DNA from: Candidatus Thorarchaeota archaeon
GTDB taxonomy: Archaea; Asgardarchaeota; Thorarchaeia; Thorarchaeales; Thorarchaeaceae
Direction of reading: 5' to 3'
NCBI GenBank assembly: GCA_003345545.1
Contig: PRDH01000003.1
Location: 17,413 to 81,412, forward strand
DNA: 64,000 bases
The notes under the pieces: generated by a model
What the model was told of the DNA's origin: nothing
What the model saw: the letters and a program-made list of their open reading frames with translations, nothing else
The model's database searches: none
Made by a program: the position numbers and the translations under genes
In this document: one piece after another, positions 18,250-26,891 of the stretch
How the letters are laid out: the number at the start of each line of letters is the position of its first letter
How positions within the stretch are numbered: the first letter of the stretch is position 1

Positions 18250-19527
18250 TTGGTCAAAGAGATCATTGTGCTGCAAGAAGGAGGAATACTTCTCTTCCAC
18301 TATAGCATCGGTGGCACAAAGAAGCTAGATGAACTGGTCGCAGCATTCCTATCAGCAGTCGATTCGTTAGCGCAGCAAGTAGGGCGAGATAGAATCACAA
18401 CGATTTCGTTTGCTGCCAATAAGCTGGTTTGGGAAAAGAAAGGCAACCTGTTCTTCATCGCAATGATTTCTGAAGAGAGCACCAATGAGATATTCAGGAT
18501 CATATTAAGAGATCTCGCCGAGCAATTCGTGAGTATGTATTACGCGGATTTGATGAACGAGTTCTTTGACTTGGGGAGATTCAAGTCATTCACGGATGTT
18601 GTGGAAACAACACTCCACAAATTCGATGGTATCCCTGGATTAGCAAGGCGGTACAAGACAATCTTGCTACCATCTGAAGAGCTGAATATTCTGGCGAAAA
18701 AGCTGGTTGAAGTAGAAGTCAGTCGAGATGTCCTCAGAGGGTGTCTCATTACTTCTGATGGGTATATTGCCCTATCTCATCTTCGCGCCTATGAAATCGA
18801 GATTGTTCTGGATCTCATGCCCATTCTGCTTCGGGATGTTGAGATCAGGGAGCATGCAAGTCTGGAAAAACCAACAGCTCTTCTTCTCATCAGGACTCAT
18901 AACAAGGGCGTCGCGGCATTCATCGTAAGACTTGGATTATCTGAGGAGTCGTACTACGAACTAGTGACGCCATTCTTAGCCTATGCTTCGGAAGCTGACT
19001 TTGAAGGTGCGAGGAAACTTGAACCGGAGAAGACAGAGAGTCAGATCTCATTCTACAGTTTTGATAGAGTCAAGCCGATTGCCAGTATTGATGGCATTGA
19101 GCACGAGCTGAATTCACTGCTTAGCGCAGCCTCCGAGAACACTCGTTCAGGCGCAATCAAATTGAGAGAGGCCCTTCCAGAATCACCACTCGTGGCCGAG
19201 ATTCAGCAGATATTGGCCTTGCCTAAGAATCAATTAGACGAATTGCTCGCCAATCTAATAGCAAGAAACATGATCAGAATCATGAAAGTATTTCCAACTC
19301 TCGACGAGCGTGATGAGAGGTTTTCAATGTTTCTGGAGGTCATTGGAATTAAGAAGAAAGACTTTGATGTCGTCAACACTATCTGGAAGTACTGCGATGG
19401 TAGCCTTTCAATACAGGAAATATCAGAAAGAACAAGCATTCCTGCGCCTAGGATCATGGAAGTCCTGCGCGAACTAGGCAACAATGTTACTTGGTCTAAC
19501 GACCGGAGGTTAATTCATGTCAGGTAA
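18250..19527 (+). CDS. longin-like, roadblock-like and winged-helix protein (operon gene 2)
   Basis: 425 residues, function unknown. Residues 1-125 repeat the longin-like domain of the previous gene (IIVLQEGGILLFHYSIGG, then an FAANKLVWEKKGNLFF strand pair). Residues about 145-250 look like a roadblock/LC7-type domain (GCLITSDGYIALSHL, later TALLLIRTHNKGVAAFIVRL) absent from the paralogue. Residues 265-425 are two winged-helix-like units (LSIQEISERTSIPAPRIMEV in the second). The start is TTG 18250 with GGAG ten bases upstream. The stop overlaps the MinD-like gene by 11 bases, implying translational coupling. In eukaryotes longin and roadblock proteins form regulators of small GTPases; a similar adaptor role here is inference. 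Confidence 0.6.
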   Translation: MVKEIIVLQEGGILLFHYSIGGTKKLDELVAAFLSAVDSLAQQVGRDRITTISFAANKLVWEKKGNLFFIAMISEESTNEIFRIILRDLAEQFVSMYYADLMNEFFDLGRFKSFTDVVETTLHKFDGIPGLARRYKTILLPSEELNILAKKLVEVEVSRDVLRGCLITSDGYIALSHLRAYEIEIVLDLMPILLRDVEIREHASLEKPTALLLIRTHNKGVAAFIVRLGLSEESYYELVTPFLAYASEADFEGARKLEPEKTESQISFYSFDRVKPIASIDGIEHELNSLLSAASENTRSGAIKLREALPESPLVAEIQQILALPKNQLDELLANLIARNMIRIMKVFPTLDERDERFSMFLEVIGIKKKDFDVVNTIWKYCDGSLSIQEISERTSIPAPRIMEVLRELGNNVTWSNDRRLIHVR

Positions 19528-20272
19528 GATCATTTCAATACACAGTTTTCGTGGAGGAACAGGGAAATCGAACATTGCTGCAAATCTTGCAGCATATGCT
19601 GCGTTGCAGGGAAAAAAGGTAGCAGTCATGGATACTGACATGGCATCACCAGGTATTCATGTTATCTTTGGCCTAGGCCGAGAGAAATTGAAGTATACGC
19701 TCAACGACTATCTAAGGGGTTCATGTGATATCACTGATGCTTGTATCGATCTGACAAGTCGTTTAGATATCAAGGGGGGAGGAAAGCTCTTCCTTATTCC
19801 AAGCTCTATGACTGCCACTGATATCACTCGAATTCTGAGAGAAGGCTACGAGGTAGGAGATCTCAAGAAGGGCTTCACTGACGTGATTAAGGCAAAAGAT
19901 CTTGACTATCTCATTATTGACACGCACCCCGGGTTGGACAGAGAAACCCTACTATCAATGGCAACAGCACACTATCTTTTCGTTGTGGCAAGAATAGATG
20001 AACAGGACCTCCTGGGAACAGCCGCAACATTGAGCGTCGCAAGAAAACTCCAGGTTCCTGAGATTCGAATTATCATCAACAAGAAACCAGGTATCTACGA
20101 GGATAAGGCGATTACCTCTGAAGTTGAATCAAAATTCAAAGCCCGAGTCGCTACAATCATTCCGCTTCTTCCCCTGTTGATAGAAGTCGGTAGTCGCTTC
20201 GTGGTCATTTTGAGATATCCAGAAAACGAATTCGCAAAGAACATTGATGACATCTACAGAATGATTCTGTAG
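19517..20272 (+). CDS. MinD/ParA-family ATPase
   Basis: 251 residues. The deviant Walker A motif is at residues about 10-20 (SFRGGTGKSNIAANLA), with the usual KGG replaced by RGG; AVMDTDMASPGIHVIF is the switch I region and LDYLIIDTHPGLDRETLL the Walker B/switch II. The family forms ATP-dependent dimers that bind membranes or partner proteins to position complexes, or acts as cargo-loading ATPases. The extreme C-terminus is short and has no obvious amphipathic membrane-targeting helix. The ATG at 19517 follows GGAGG by eight bases and lies inside the end of the previous gene, so it is tightly coupled to the longin/winged-helix proteins. No MinE, MinC or ParB is nearby. Confidence 0.88.
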   Translation: MSGKIISIHSFRGGTGKSNIAANLAAYAALQGKKVAVMDTDMASPGIHVIFGLGREKLKYTLNDYLRGSCDITDACIDLTSRLDIKGGGKLFLIPSSMTATDITRILREGYEVGDLKKGFTDVIKAKDLDYLIIDTHPGLDRETLLSMATAHYLFVVARIDEQDLLGTAATLSVARKLQVPEIRIIINKKPGIYEDKAITSEVESKFKARVATIIPLLPLLIEVGSRFVVILRYPENEFAKNIDDIYRMIL

Positions 20273-20276
20273 GCTA

Positions 20277-20417
20277 TTAGCCGAATAGCCTAGGAGCCTG
20301 AATGATGATCACCGCAAGGACTAGAATTATGAAGCACACTAGGAGAAGGAAAAAGAGAAGGGAATCGGTCTTTGATTGATGCTCGTACGTCATCGCAATC
20401 CGATGTAGCAGCAACAT
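20277..20417 (-). CDS. small single-span membrane protein, 46 aa
   Basis: Read in the gap after the MinD-like gene. An ATG at 20417 opens a 46-codon frame ending in TAA at 20277. It has a polar N-terminal part (MTYEHQSKTD is an alternative start region) and one strong hydrophobic segment (SLLFFLLLVCFIILVLAVII), ending APRLFG. GGAG lies about 11 bases before the ATG. It is convergent with the MinD-like gene, with 4 bases between stops. The membrane helix in an otherwise empty gap argues that it is real; function unknown. Confidence 0.45.
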   Translation of the reverse strand: MLLLHRIAMTYEHQSKTDSLLFFLLLVCFIILVLAVIIIQAPRLFG

Positions 20418-20503
20418 AATTAACTCTTACTCCAAGTCTACAGCTGTAGAACTTCTAATAGGTCTGTTCCAGTAGATGAAATAGAGCTTGGAGGATGAAT
20501 GTA

Positions 20504-20968
20504 ATGGTCATTGATGTGAAACTTGCTACTGCTCAAGACCGTTCTGCATTGGATCAGTTGTATGCACGGGAGGGACACAGCTTTCAGAAACTCGCAGCTC
20601 TAGCAGCATGTACTCCTGTGGGCGGGATTCTCGAAACGATATTTGTTGTGGCGTGTGCCAATGACATGGTCGTGGCAGCACTAAAACTCGATGTTGGGAA
20701 TGACCCCGAGTTGGGCAGGATTGGAGTCATACAGCATTTCGAGGTCGAGGATAATCTCGAAGACACTGACTTAGAATGGAAGATGCTCAACAAAGTAGTC
20801 GAGATTGCAGAGGATAAGAGGCTTCGAGCTCTTGACACACTCATTAACGAGTTTTGAAAAAAGACAATCAATCTCTATGCGCAACTTGGTTTTGAAGAGG
20901 AGCGAAAGGAAGTGTATCTTAGGAAGGATTTCAGGCCACGAGTATCCCAGCTTATCCCGAAACTATAG
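20504..20968 (+). pseudogene. GNAT-type acetyltransferase interrupted by an in-frame TGA
   Basis: From ATG 20504 (GGAGG nine bases upstream; ATG 20495 is too close to that site) the frame encodes about 117 residues of an acetyltransferase-like protein: LATAQDRSALDQLY, then a VVACANDMVVAALKL strand. A TGA at 20855-20857 follows LINEF. Beyond it the same frame continues for 36 codons to TAG 20966-20968 and encodes KKTINLYAQLGFEEERKEVY plus LRKDF, the classic last helix and strand of GNAT enzymes. The stop therefore sits where Trp or another residue is expected. A nonsense mutation, a base-call error or recoding are possible. The extended end overlaps the convergent aldehyde oxidoreductase gene by 17 bases. 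Confidence 0.7.
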
Positions 20969-22778
20969 AAGATAGGCCTAGCGATTCTACTGTTTCTCTT
21001 GTCGGGACTCCTTTGTTGTTCCAGCCCCGTAGCGCATAGTACTTCTCCAAACACTCCTCAAAATCGTTGTGACTAATGTATGCCTTCATGCCCTTCGAAG
21101 GACCTATAGTTTCCTCCTGCCAGAACTTGGGAGGAAGGATATCATTAGCTCTGGTTATACCTTCGCGCAAATTGAACAAGCGTGTGAGAGTCTCCACTCT
21201 CTGACCAAATCGGGATATGCTCTCATCAGTGTAATTCAGGCCAGTTGCCCCATTCACCAGTCTGACCTTCTGTTCCCTAGACATGGGAAAGTGCCAAGTG
21301 AAGTGGCACACAACCATGGAGTCCGTGAGCGTCTTTGTATCTCGCTCCCAGACCATTGACTCTACTACATCTAGGGCTGAGGAATTTGGCTTTTCGGCGG
21401 TCTGAGGCCAGCCTCGTAGATGGCTTGCGCCTACGTCGCCCGTGGCATATGTAAGACCAAGGCCTTTCTTTCCCCGAGGGTCCCAGGCAGCTGCTTCAAG
21501 GCCCTTTACGTGTACTGCAAGGTCCCCACTTCCGCGTCCGATTTCCTCTGCAGCTCTTTGGGTTCCCTTGGCAAGGATTCCGCCGAAACCTTCCCTGAAT
21601 GCAATCATCCTCATTAGCCGAAGTGCAGCAGCACTATCTCCAAAACGCAAAGGAAATCCAATATCATCTTCACAAAGGATACCTGTTTCAAACGAATCCA
21701 TCGCGAAGCTAATTGCAGAACCGGTACTGATAGTATCAAGTCCGAGATCATCTGCAAGGTAGTTGAGTTGGAGGACTGCCTGGAATTCATCGATGCCCAG
21801 ACTGCCTCCACACAGTCCCAAGGTTTCGTACTCGACTGTAGATTCGACAACGACGCCTGGATTGCTTGGATCTTCTGTCTTGTATGCATGGGTACAACGC
21901 ATGATACAATGCGGGCAAGAGAGATGGTCTCCAGCGGCCAACTCAGGGTAGTTCTCTGGCATGAGTAGTCTATAGTCTTCAAAGTAGCTATTACGCCAGT
22001 TTCTTGTTGGAAACTGTCCTCGTTCATTAGCTACCTCAACAAGAGAACCAGTTCCGTAGTACTTGAAGTCGTCATCTGTCTTTTCCTTCCAAATTGCCGC
22101 GACAGATCGATTTACTTCACGCAGGGCGCTTGGGTCGTGAGCTACCATTCTGTGCGTGCCTCTTGCAGCAATGCCCTTCAGATTCTTCGAACCAAGAACA
22201 GCGCCGACTCCGCCTCGTCCGGTCTGATGAGCTAGTTCACAGCAGCCCGTAGCAGTGAGTACCATGTTTTCACCTGCAGGTCCAATCACATAGACAGCGG
22301 ATTCTCTTGCTGAGGATTCATGGATCAGTTTTGTCGCTTCTTGAGTTCCTTTGCCCCAAAGAACCTGAGCTTCATTGAATTGAACAACGTCGTCTTCAAT
22401 ACTCAACCAAATAGGTGTGTCCGATTTGCCACTCACTGCAAGCACATCATAGCCAGAGTTCTTGATCTCGCGGCCGAGAGCTCCACCACAGTGTGAATCA
22501 ATGAAGAGTCCTGTCAGTGGTGATTTTGTTATGAGAGACCACCTACCTACGTTGGGAGCAGGCAATCCTTGGAGTGGACCTGTCATGAAGAACAGCACAT
22601 TCCTCGGTCCCAATGGGTCAATACCTGCGGGGAGCTCACGGTATAACAAGTAAGCACCAAGCCCCTTTCCTCCGATGAAGTCTTCGTACGACTTCGATGG
22701 CAACTCCTCAATTCTAGTCATTCTATCAGTCAGGTCGACCCAGAGTGTCTTGCCATTCCAGCCTTTGTACCTCATCAT
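20952..22778 (-). CDS. aor: tungsten-containing aldehyde:ferredoxin oxidoreductase
   Basis: About 608 residues. The AOR N-terminal domain is clear (GWNGKTLWVDLTD, then FIGGKGLGAYLLY and the TGPLQGLPAPNVGRWSLI block), and the [4Fe-4S] ligands begin at CPHCIMRC (residue about 284). The enzyme oxidises aldehydes to acids, reducing ferredoxin, with a tungsten bis-pterin cofactor in the cytosol. Start is set at ATG 22778 (22775 is equally good) because GAGGT lies 4-7 bases upstream; the GTG at 22796 has no site. A 49-aa gene ends 32 bases upstream on the same strand, likely its operon partner. The particular aldehyde cannot be read; several paralogues exist in most Asgard genomes. Confidence 0.92.
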   Translation of the reverse strand: MMRYKGWNGKTLWVDLTDRMTRIEELPSKSYEDFIGGKGLGAYLLYRELPAGIDPLGPRNVLFFMTGPLQGLPAPNVGRWSLITKSPLTGLFIDSHCGGALGREIKNSGYDVLAVSGKSDTPIWLSIEDDVVQFNEAQVLWGKGTQEATKLIHESSARESAVYVIGPAGENMVLTATGCCELAHQTGRGGVGAVLGSKNLKGIAARGTHRMVAHDPSALREVNRSVAAIWKEKTDDDFKYYGTGSLVEVANERGQFPTRNWRNSYFEDYRLLMPENYPELAAGDHLSCPHCIMRCTHAYKTEDPSNPGVVVESTVEYETLGLCGGSLGIDEFQAVLQLNYLADDLGLDTISTGSAISFAMDSFETGILCEDDIGFPLRFGDSAAALRLMRMIAFREGFGGILAKGTQRAAEEIGRGSGDLAVHVKGLEAAAWDPRGKKGLGLTYATGDVGASHLRGWPQTAEKPNSSALDVVESMVWERDTKTLTDSMVVCHFTWHFPMSREQKVRLVNGATGLNYTDESISRFGQRVETLTRLFNLREGITRANDILPPKFWQEETIGPSKGMKAYISHNDFEECLEKYYALRGWNNKGVPTRETVESLGLSSIVSG

Positions 22779-22810
22779 CGGAACCTCAAAGTGCACGCCA
22801 GTGGACCTGC

Positions 22811-22960
22811 TTACTGAATCTCGATCTTTGAAATCGTATCGATATCAACATCTCGAAGATTGTTGAGGAGGGCCATCATGACATCGTTGATTACGCTTGC
22901 TACAAAGTCATTCATAGGGAGTTTCTTACCCTTGACGTATACTTCGATATTTCTAGCCAT
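22811..22960 (-). CDS. small conserved-looking protein upstream of aldehyde oxidoreductase, 49 aa
   Basis: ATG 22960 follows GGTGA by six bases and opens a 49-codon frame to TAA at 22811. The peptide starts MARNIEVYVKGKKLPMNDF, continues with a helix (ASVINDVMMALLNNL) and ends in a strand. It has the look of a compact, folded soluble protein. It is in tandem with the aldehyde oxidoreductase, 32 bases apart, and shares its direction and probable promoter (GTATAAAAC at 23047-23056). It may be a subunit or chaperone-like partner, which is inference from position. Confidence 0.7.
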   Translation of the reverse strand: MARNIEVYVKGKKLPMNDFVASVINDVMMALLNNLRDVDIDTISKIEIQ

Positions 22961-23048
22961 GGTAATTCACCAAACGCTCGCTGCAGAATGCATGAGATGG
23001 ATTTCTGTTATTATGCTTTTGCAACAGTCCACGCGTTGTCCATAACGG

Positions 23049-23056
23049 TTTTATAC
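23049..23056. promoter_or_regulatory. shared TATA element of a divergent gene pair
   Basis: The near-palindromic GGTTTTATACC (23047-23057) gives TTTTATAC forward and GTATAAAA reverse. Forward initiation near 23080 serves the membrane protein at 23114; reverse initiation near 23025 serves the 49-aa gene and the aldehyde oxidoreductase. Confidence 0.45.
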
Positions 23057-23113
23057 CACACATCTCCGTTTCTTGCGACTGATGGTAACTATCACCATGA
23101 GAGGAATTACGAA

Positions 23114-25090
23114 ATGGGCCGTATGAGTTCTGCATTCTCTGCTATTGGAAGAAAGAAGACTGAAGGAGAACCAGCTGATATCGTTGGTCGGCTTGCTGGT
23201 ATTGGCAACATATTCGGCATCATCGCTGCTGCTGTCGGCCTTCTGGCTGGAGTTCCTCTAGTCCCGCTCACAGCCACTCCTTGGGAAGTAACCTCCACAG
23301 CGCCAATTCAATGGACTGTTGGGGGCAATGCCATGTATCCAACATTGACAACAGCTTTCATGGGATTGCTAGCCATTGGTCTGCTGCTTCAAGCTCTTGG
23401 CTCTCGGGACTTGCGGGCGCGTCTTGGTACCATTTTCGGATCAGTTCTCTATGCCGCTTTCATTCTTGCCTGTTTCATCGCAGTCTATGCTCTTTTTGGA
23501 TTTCGCAATGTAACCTATCCAGAACTAATAGCAGGATATCTTCAGATAATGTATCTCTTTGGATCCATCTTCGTCATTGCATGGCAGATGGTATCCGTCC
23601 TCTATGTCGATTCGAGTAAGACTTGGCTGGGTTTTGGCGCAGGTATGCTCAACGGTATGTTCATTCCAATACTTGCACTTGGTCAGGTGCTCGGCTCCTC
23701 GCTTACATACATTGCCTATGGCATCCTACTCGTCGGTCAGCTAATGTCAGTATCGTTCTGGTGGGCACCTCACTCCACCATAAGGGAATTCGCTAGAAGT
23801 CCAAGTAAGGCGAAATTCGCCTTTGGACTGAGTGGGTTCTTGACTTTCCTAATTGGCTCAGCGGCTGTATTCATTGGTCCAATAGCAGAACACCCTTCAG
23901 GGGGATTGATATGGCGTCCGTGGAGCACAACAGCACCCTACAACACGTTACTCTATGACTCTCCGATTGAATATGTAACGAACCCAGCACTCGTTTTCGG
24001 TTTTCTTGCAGCAATGGTATTTTGGCTCACGCTCTCCCCGAGGCTTGGCGCAAAGGAATTGAAGACCACAATGATAGGTGACGACATCATCAAGGGAGGA
24101 AGTAAGTGGCTTGCTATCTTCTTGGCAATGATTGGTGTTCTTGCTTGTGGCCAAGCAGGTACGTTTTCGGAGGGTGTAGGTTCGTGGGGATTCTTCATTG
24201 TCATCGGTCCTGCAGGTGCAATGATTCTCATTGGGGCACTCTACACTGCCAAGACGGACATTATAACGGGCTTTCCGCTCATAATTGCGGGAGCCCTTAC
24301 AATGGTCAGTCCATTTTCACTGGGAATTATAATCACCGTTGCGTGGGCTATGGTCATCCTAACACAGCTTTTCCTGATGATTGAGAGCCTTGTGCGCGGG
24401 CTGACTGGATTCAGTCAAGGAGCGCTCTCAGTCGTAATGAGCCTGCTGGCATCGGTGGCCATCATCGCCTTCATTCTCGGGGCATTCGGTAGCGGACCAC
24501 TGGCTCTTTGGCCAACAAACAGATGGTTCAATATCTCCCTAATACCTGGAATCTCTCCCGAGATTCAATCATCTGTAGTCATTATTCTGCCTTTTCTTAT
24601 GCTACTTCTCAGGAATGCTGCACTCACAGGATTCGCTCATGGTAGAGGATATACCACCGGGGGCATCTTGATGGGCATCACAGCGCTGTTTGCACTGATG
24701 ATTCCCGTCATCGCAGGGAATGTCACAGTGACACATGAAGCTAATACTGGAGCCGCATTGATGCTTGCACTCTATTCAGTGAGCGTTGCATTGATAATGT
24801 CCTTGAATCTGAACCTGGCAAATGATGTCGAAGAACGGGGACATTCGTTCGAAGGCACATTCATCAAAGTTGCCACTATTGCACAAGTTGTCCTTGCGGC
24901 ACTTGCAGCGATACTCGTGATAATCAGTTTCAGTGGCATTCCAACAGCGCAGGATATTGCATTAGTGATATCGATTTTCGTGACCTTCATGGTAGGTACT
25001 GAGATCCTTTCAGTAGTTGGATGGCTGATCGCTGGCATTAGGCTTGGCCTTCTAAGAGAGGGTTTCAGATTCCAAAGAATCGAAACATGA
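23114..25090 (+). CDS. large polytopic membrane protein of unknown function
   Basis: About 658 residues, with some 15 or more hydrophobic segments from residue about 28 to the end and a short cytoplasmic N-terminus. ATG 23114 is chosen because GAGAGGAA lies eight bases before it; the frame is open upstream to 22988 but that part is polar and lies before the predicted transcription start. No transporter signature, charged catalytic motif or soluble domain was recognised. It could be a carrier or an enzyme of lipid or polyprenol metabolism. It is divergent from the aldehyde oxidoreductase operon and followed 40 bases later by the broken hydrolase gene. Confidence 0.75.
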   Translation: MGRMSSAFSAIGRKKTEGEPADIVGRLAGIGNIFGIIAAAVGLLAGVPLVPLTATPWEVTSTAPIQWTVGGNAMYPTLTTAFMGLLAIGLLLQALGSRDLRARLGTIFGSVLYAAFILACFIAVYALFGFRNVTYPELIAGYLQIMYLFGSIFVIAWQMVSVLYVDSSKTWLGFGAGMLNGMFIPILALGQVLGSSLTYIAYGILLVGQLMSVSFWWAPHSTIREFARSPSKAKFAFGLSGFLTFLIGSAAVFIGPIAEHPSGGLIWRPWSTTAPYNTLLYDSPIEYVTNPALVFGFLAAMVFWLTLSPRLGAKELKTTMIGDDIIKGGSKWLAIFLAMIGVLACGQAGTFSEGVGSWGFFIVIGPAGAMILIGALYTAKTDIITGFPLIIAGALTMVSPFSLGIIITVAWAMVILTQLFLMIESLVRGLTGFSQGALSVVMSLLASVAIIAFILGAFGSGPLALWPTNRWFNISLIPGISPEIQSSVVIILPFLMLLLRNAALTGFAHGRGYTTGGILMGITALFALMIPVIAGNVTVTHEANTGAALMLALYSVSVALIMSLNLNLANDVEERGHSFEGTFIKVATIAQVVLAALAAILVIISFSGIPTAQDIALVISIFVTFMVGTEILSVVGWLIAGIRLGLLREGFRFQRIET

Positions 25091-25129
25091 GAAATCCATT
25101 GTCCTAGGATTCCCGAGAGGTAATCGACT

Positions 25130-25883
25130 ATGGCTCTTCAGGTGGCAGGCGTCGAAACAAGGCCTCGGTGAGCCTCTGTGGCTTTTCTGCTGGTGCATGG
25201 ATTCTCCGCGGCACCCGATGAGCTCAGAACACTGGCTCAGTTTCTTGAGAGCCAGAACATTGCGTCCTTCGCAGTTCGGGTCGCAGGTCATAGTACGAGT
25301 CCTGATGATTTGAAGAGAAACACTTGGTCTGATTGGTACAATTCAGTTAGGGATGGATTCACCCTTGTGAAATCATGGAATCCAATTCATCTTCTAGTTG
25401 CAGGTTTCTCCATGGGAGGAGCATTGTCAGTATTACTGGCCTACGACGTGAGAGGTGTTGACGGCCTTGTTCTTCTGGCTCCAGCTCTGAAAATCGGCGG
25501 AGTTCTTCCCAAGTTAGTTCCATTACTCAAACATTTTGTGAGCGACCGAGAAGTTGACTTCGTGAGGGCGCAGGAGCCCTATGAAATCAAGAGAACCAAA
25601 TACTCACGTGAACCGGTTTCTACATACCACGAGCTGTTCAAGCTACAGAAGAAAGCTCGTCAGAATCTCAGAAGAATCACTATTCCTACTGTTATCATTC
25701 AGGGAACCAATGACAGGACGATAAATCCACGAAATGGATAGGCTGCTTACAATGGTATCGGATTTCAAGAAAAAACTGTATATAATTGACTGTGCGGAGC
25801 ACGTTATTCCATGCCATTGGACTAGAGCAAGAGCATACCCCTTGAGTCAGAAGTTTGTTGAGGAAATCGTAACGAAGACTTAG
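25130..25883 (+). pseudogene. alpha/beta hydrolase (carboxylesterase type) with nonsense and frameshift lesions
   Basis: An ATG at 25130 with GAGAGGT eight bases upstream starts MALQVAGVETRPR, then meets TGA at 25169-25171; the same frame continues ASVAFLLVHGFSAAPDE and runs to TAG 25739-25741. This body has the nucleophile elbow GFSMGG and the Asp loop QGTNDRTINPR. Near 25728-25735 the correct frame shifts by one base; frame 3 then reads DFKKKLYIIDCAEHVIP, supplying the catalytic His, and ends at TAG 25883. The parts match one esterase of about 245 residues. The intact stretch alone (25178-25741) lacks the His. Either a decaying gene or sequence errors. Its true end overlaps the convergent GDPD gene by 4 bases. 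Confidence 0.75.
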
Positions 25884-26584
25884 GCTGAGAATCTTCTCAG
25901 TGCATCTAGTCCAATATTAGGGAAATCAGTAATCATGCCATCGACCTCAAGTCGAAGGAGTTCGGACATTCTTGAGGAATCATTAACAGTCCAAGGATGG
26001 ATTTTCAGCGAGTTTCCATGAGCCTCTTTCACCAGATCATGCGTGACTAATGAATGAAGAGGATTCATCGCATTTGCTCCAAGGTCAACGACGTAGGGAA
26101 TCAACCCATCCATTGGTTTGGCAATCAGGGCACCGGTGCAAACATCCTGATTGAGTTCCTTCATAGCAAGAAGGGATCCATGGTAGAAGGATGACACAAC
26201 AATGCTATCAAGCATACTTCTATCGGTCACCAAATCAAGGACATTCTTCTCTACACCAAGGGCTTTCAACTCAATATTCACACTCATATGGCCACGGGCC
26301 AGATCAAGAACTTCGCCGAGCAGGGGGATTCTCTCGCCTCGGCCAGCATCAAGTCTCCGGATCTCACGCAGAGTCATCTCCGCCACAATCCCAGAACCAT
26401 TTGTTGTCCGGTCCACAGAACTGTCGTGTATGCATACTAGATGACCATCAAGAGTTTCATGGATATCAAGCTCGATCATCGGTACTCCCAAATCCAGAGC
26501 TGTGCGATAAGATAGCATTGTATTCTCCGGAGCTAACCCTGCAGCACCTCGATGTCCAATAATCAAGCATTCCTGCAATACCAA
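25880..26584 (-). CDS. glycerophosphodiester phosphodiesterase
   Basis: 234 residues, the size of cytosolic UgpQ/GlpQ-type enzymes. The motifs are IIGHRGAAGLAPENT (HRG, catalytic His), MIELDIHETLDGHLVCIHD (metal-binding Glu/Asp and second His) and near the end VDGMITDFP. It cleaves glycerophosphodiesters, or a related phosphodiester, to glycerol phosphate and an alcohol. There is no signal peptide. The start is a TTG at 26584 following GGGGTGA. The stop overlaps the convergent hydrolase remnant. A small membrane protein lies 19 bases upstream on the same strand and is probably co-transcribed. Confidence 0.93.
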   Translation of the reverse strand: MVLQECLIIGHRGAAGLAPENTMLSYRTALDLGVPMIELDIHETLDGHLVCIHDSSVDRTTNGSGIVAEMTLREIRRLDAGRGERIPLLGEVLDLARGHMSVNIELKALGVEKNVLDLVTDRSMLDSIVVSSFYHGSLLAMKELNQDVCTGALIAKPMDGLIPYVVDLGANAMNPLHSLVTHDLVKEAHGNSLKIHPWTVNDSSRMSELLRLEVDGMITDFPNIGLDALRRFSA

Positions 26585-26603
26585 TCACCCCGCCGAACTT
26601 GTA

Positions 26604-26891
26604 TCATTCGTCTTCTGGAGTAATGCCTGTTCCTCCGCAACGAGGGCAAGTCTCACCGCCGACACTCCCACTGCCCTTACAATAGTAACAGCCCTTGCGT
26701 TGCACTTCCATCGACTTGTCAACGCCTTTTGATACTGCGACCCCAAGAGCAATCAGTACGACGCCTGCGAACATGCCCAGTAATGAAGGAACGTAGTAAA
26801 GCTCAGATAATGGCAGCACGATGAAGAGTGAGACCAAAAAGACCAACACACCAATGAAGCCGAGCCCGAAACCGATTTTCAATCGTTCCAT
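26604..26891 (-). CDS. small membrane protein with DnaJ-type zinc motif
   Basis: 95 residues. Two hydrophobic segments (about 10-30 and 35-55) are followed by a cytoplasmic tail with CYYCKGSGSVGGETCPRCGG, i.e. two CxxC(x)G units as in the DnaJ cysteine-rich zinc fold, but only one zinc site's worth. It may be a membrane-bound redox or chaperone accessory protein; function unknown. It precedes the GDPD gene by 19 bases. The ribosome-binding site is weak (GGATATCCGG before the ATG). Confidence 0.7.
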   Translation of the reverse strand: MERLKIGFGLGFIGVLVFLVSLFIVLPLSELYYVPSLLGMFAGVVLIALGVAVSKGVDKSMEVQRKGCYYCKGSGSVGGETCPRCGGTGITPEDE

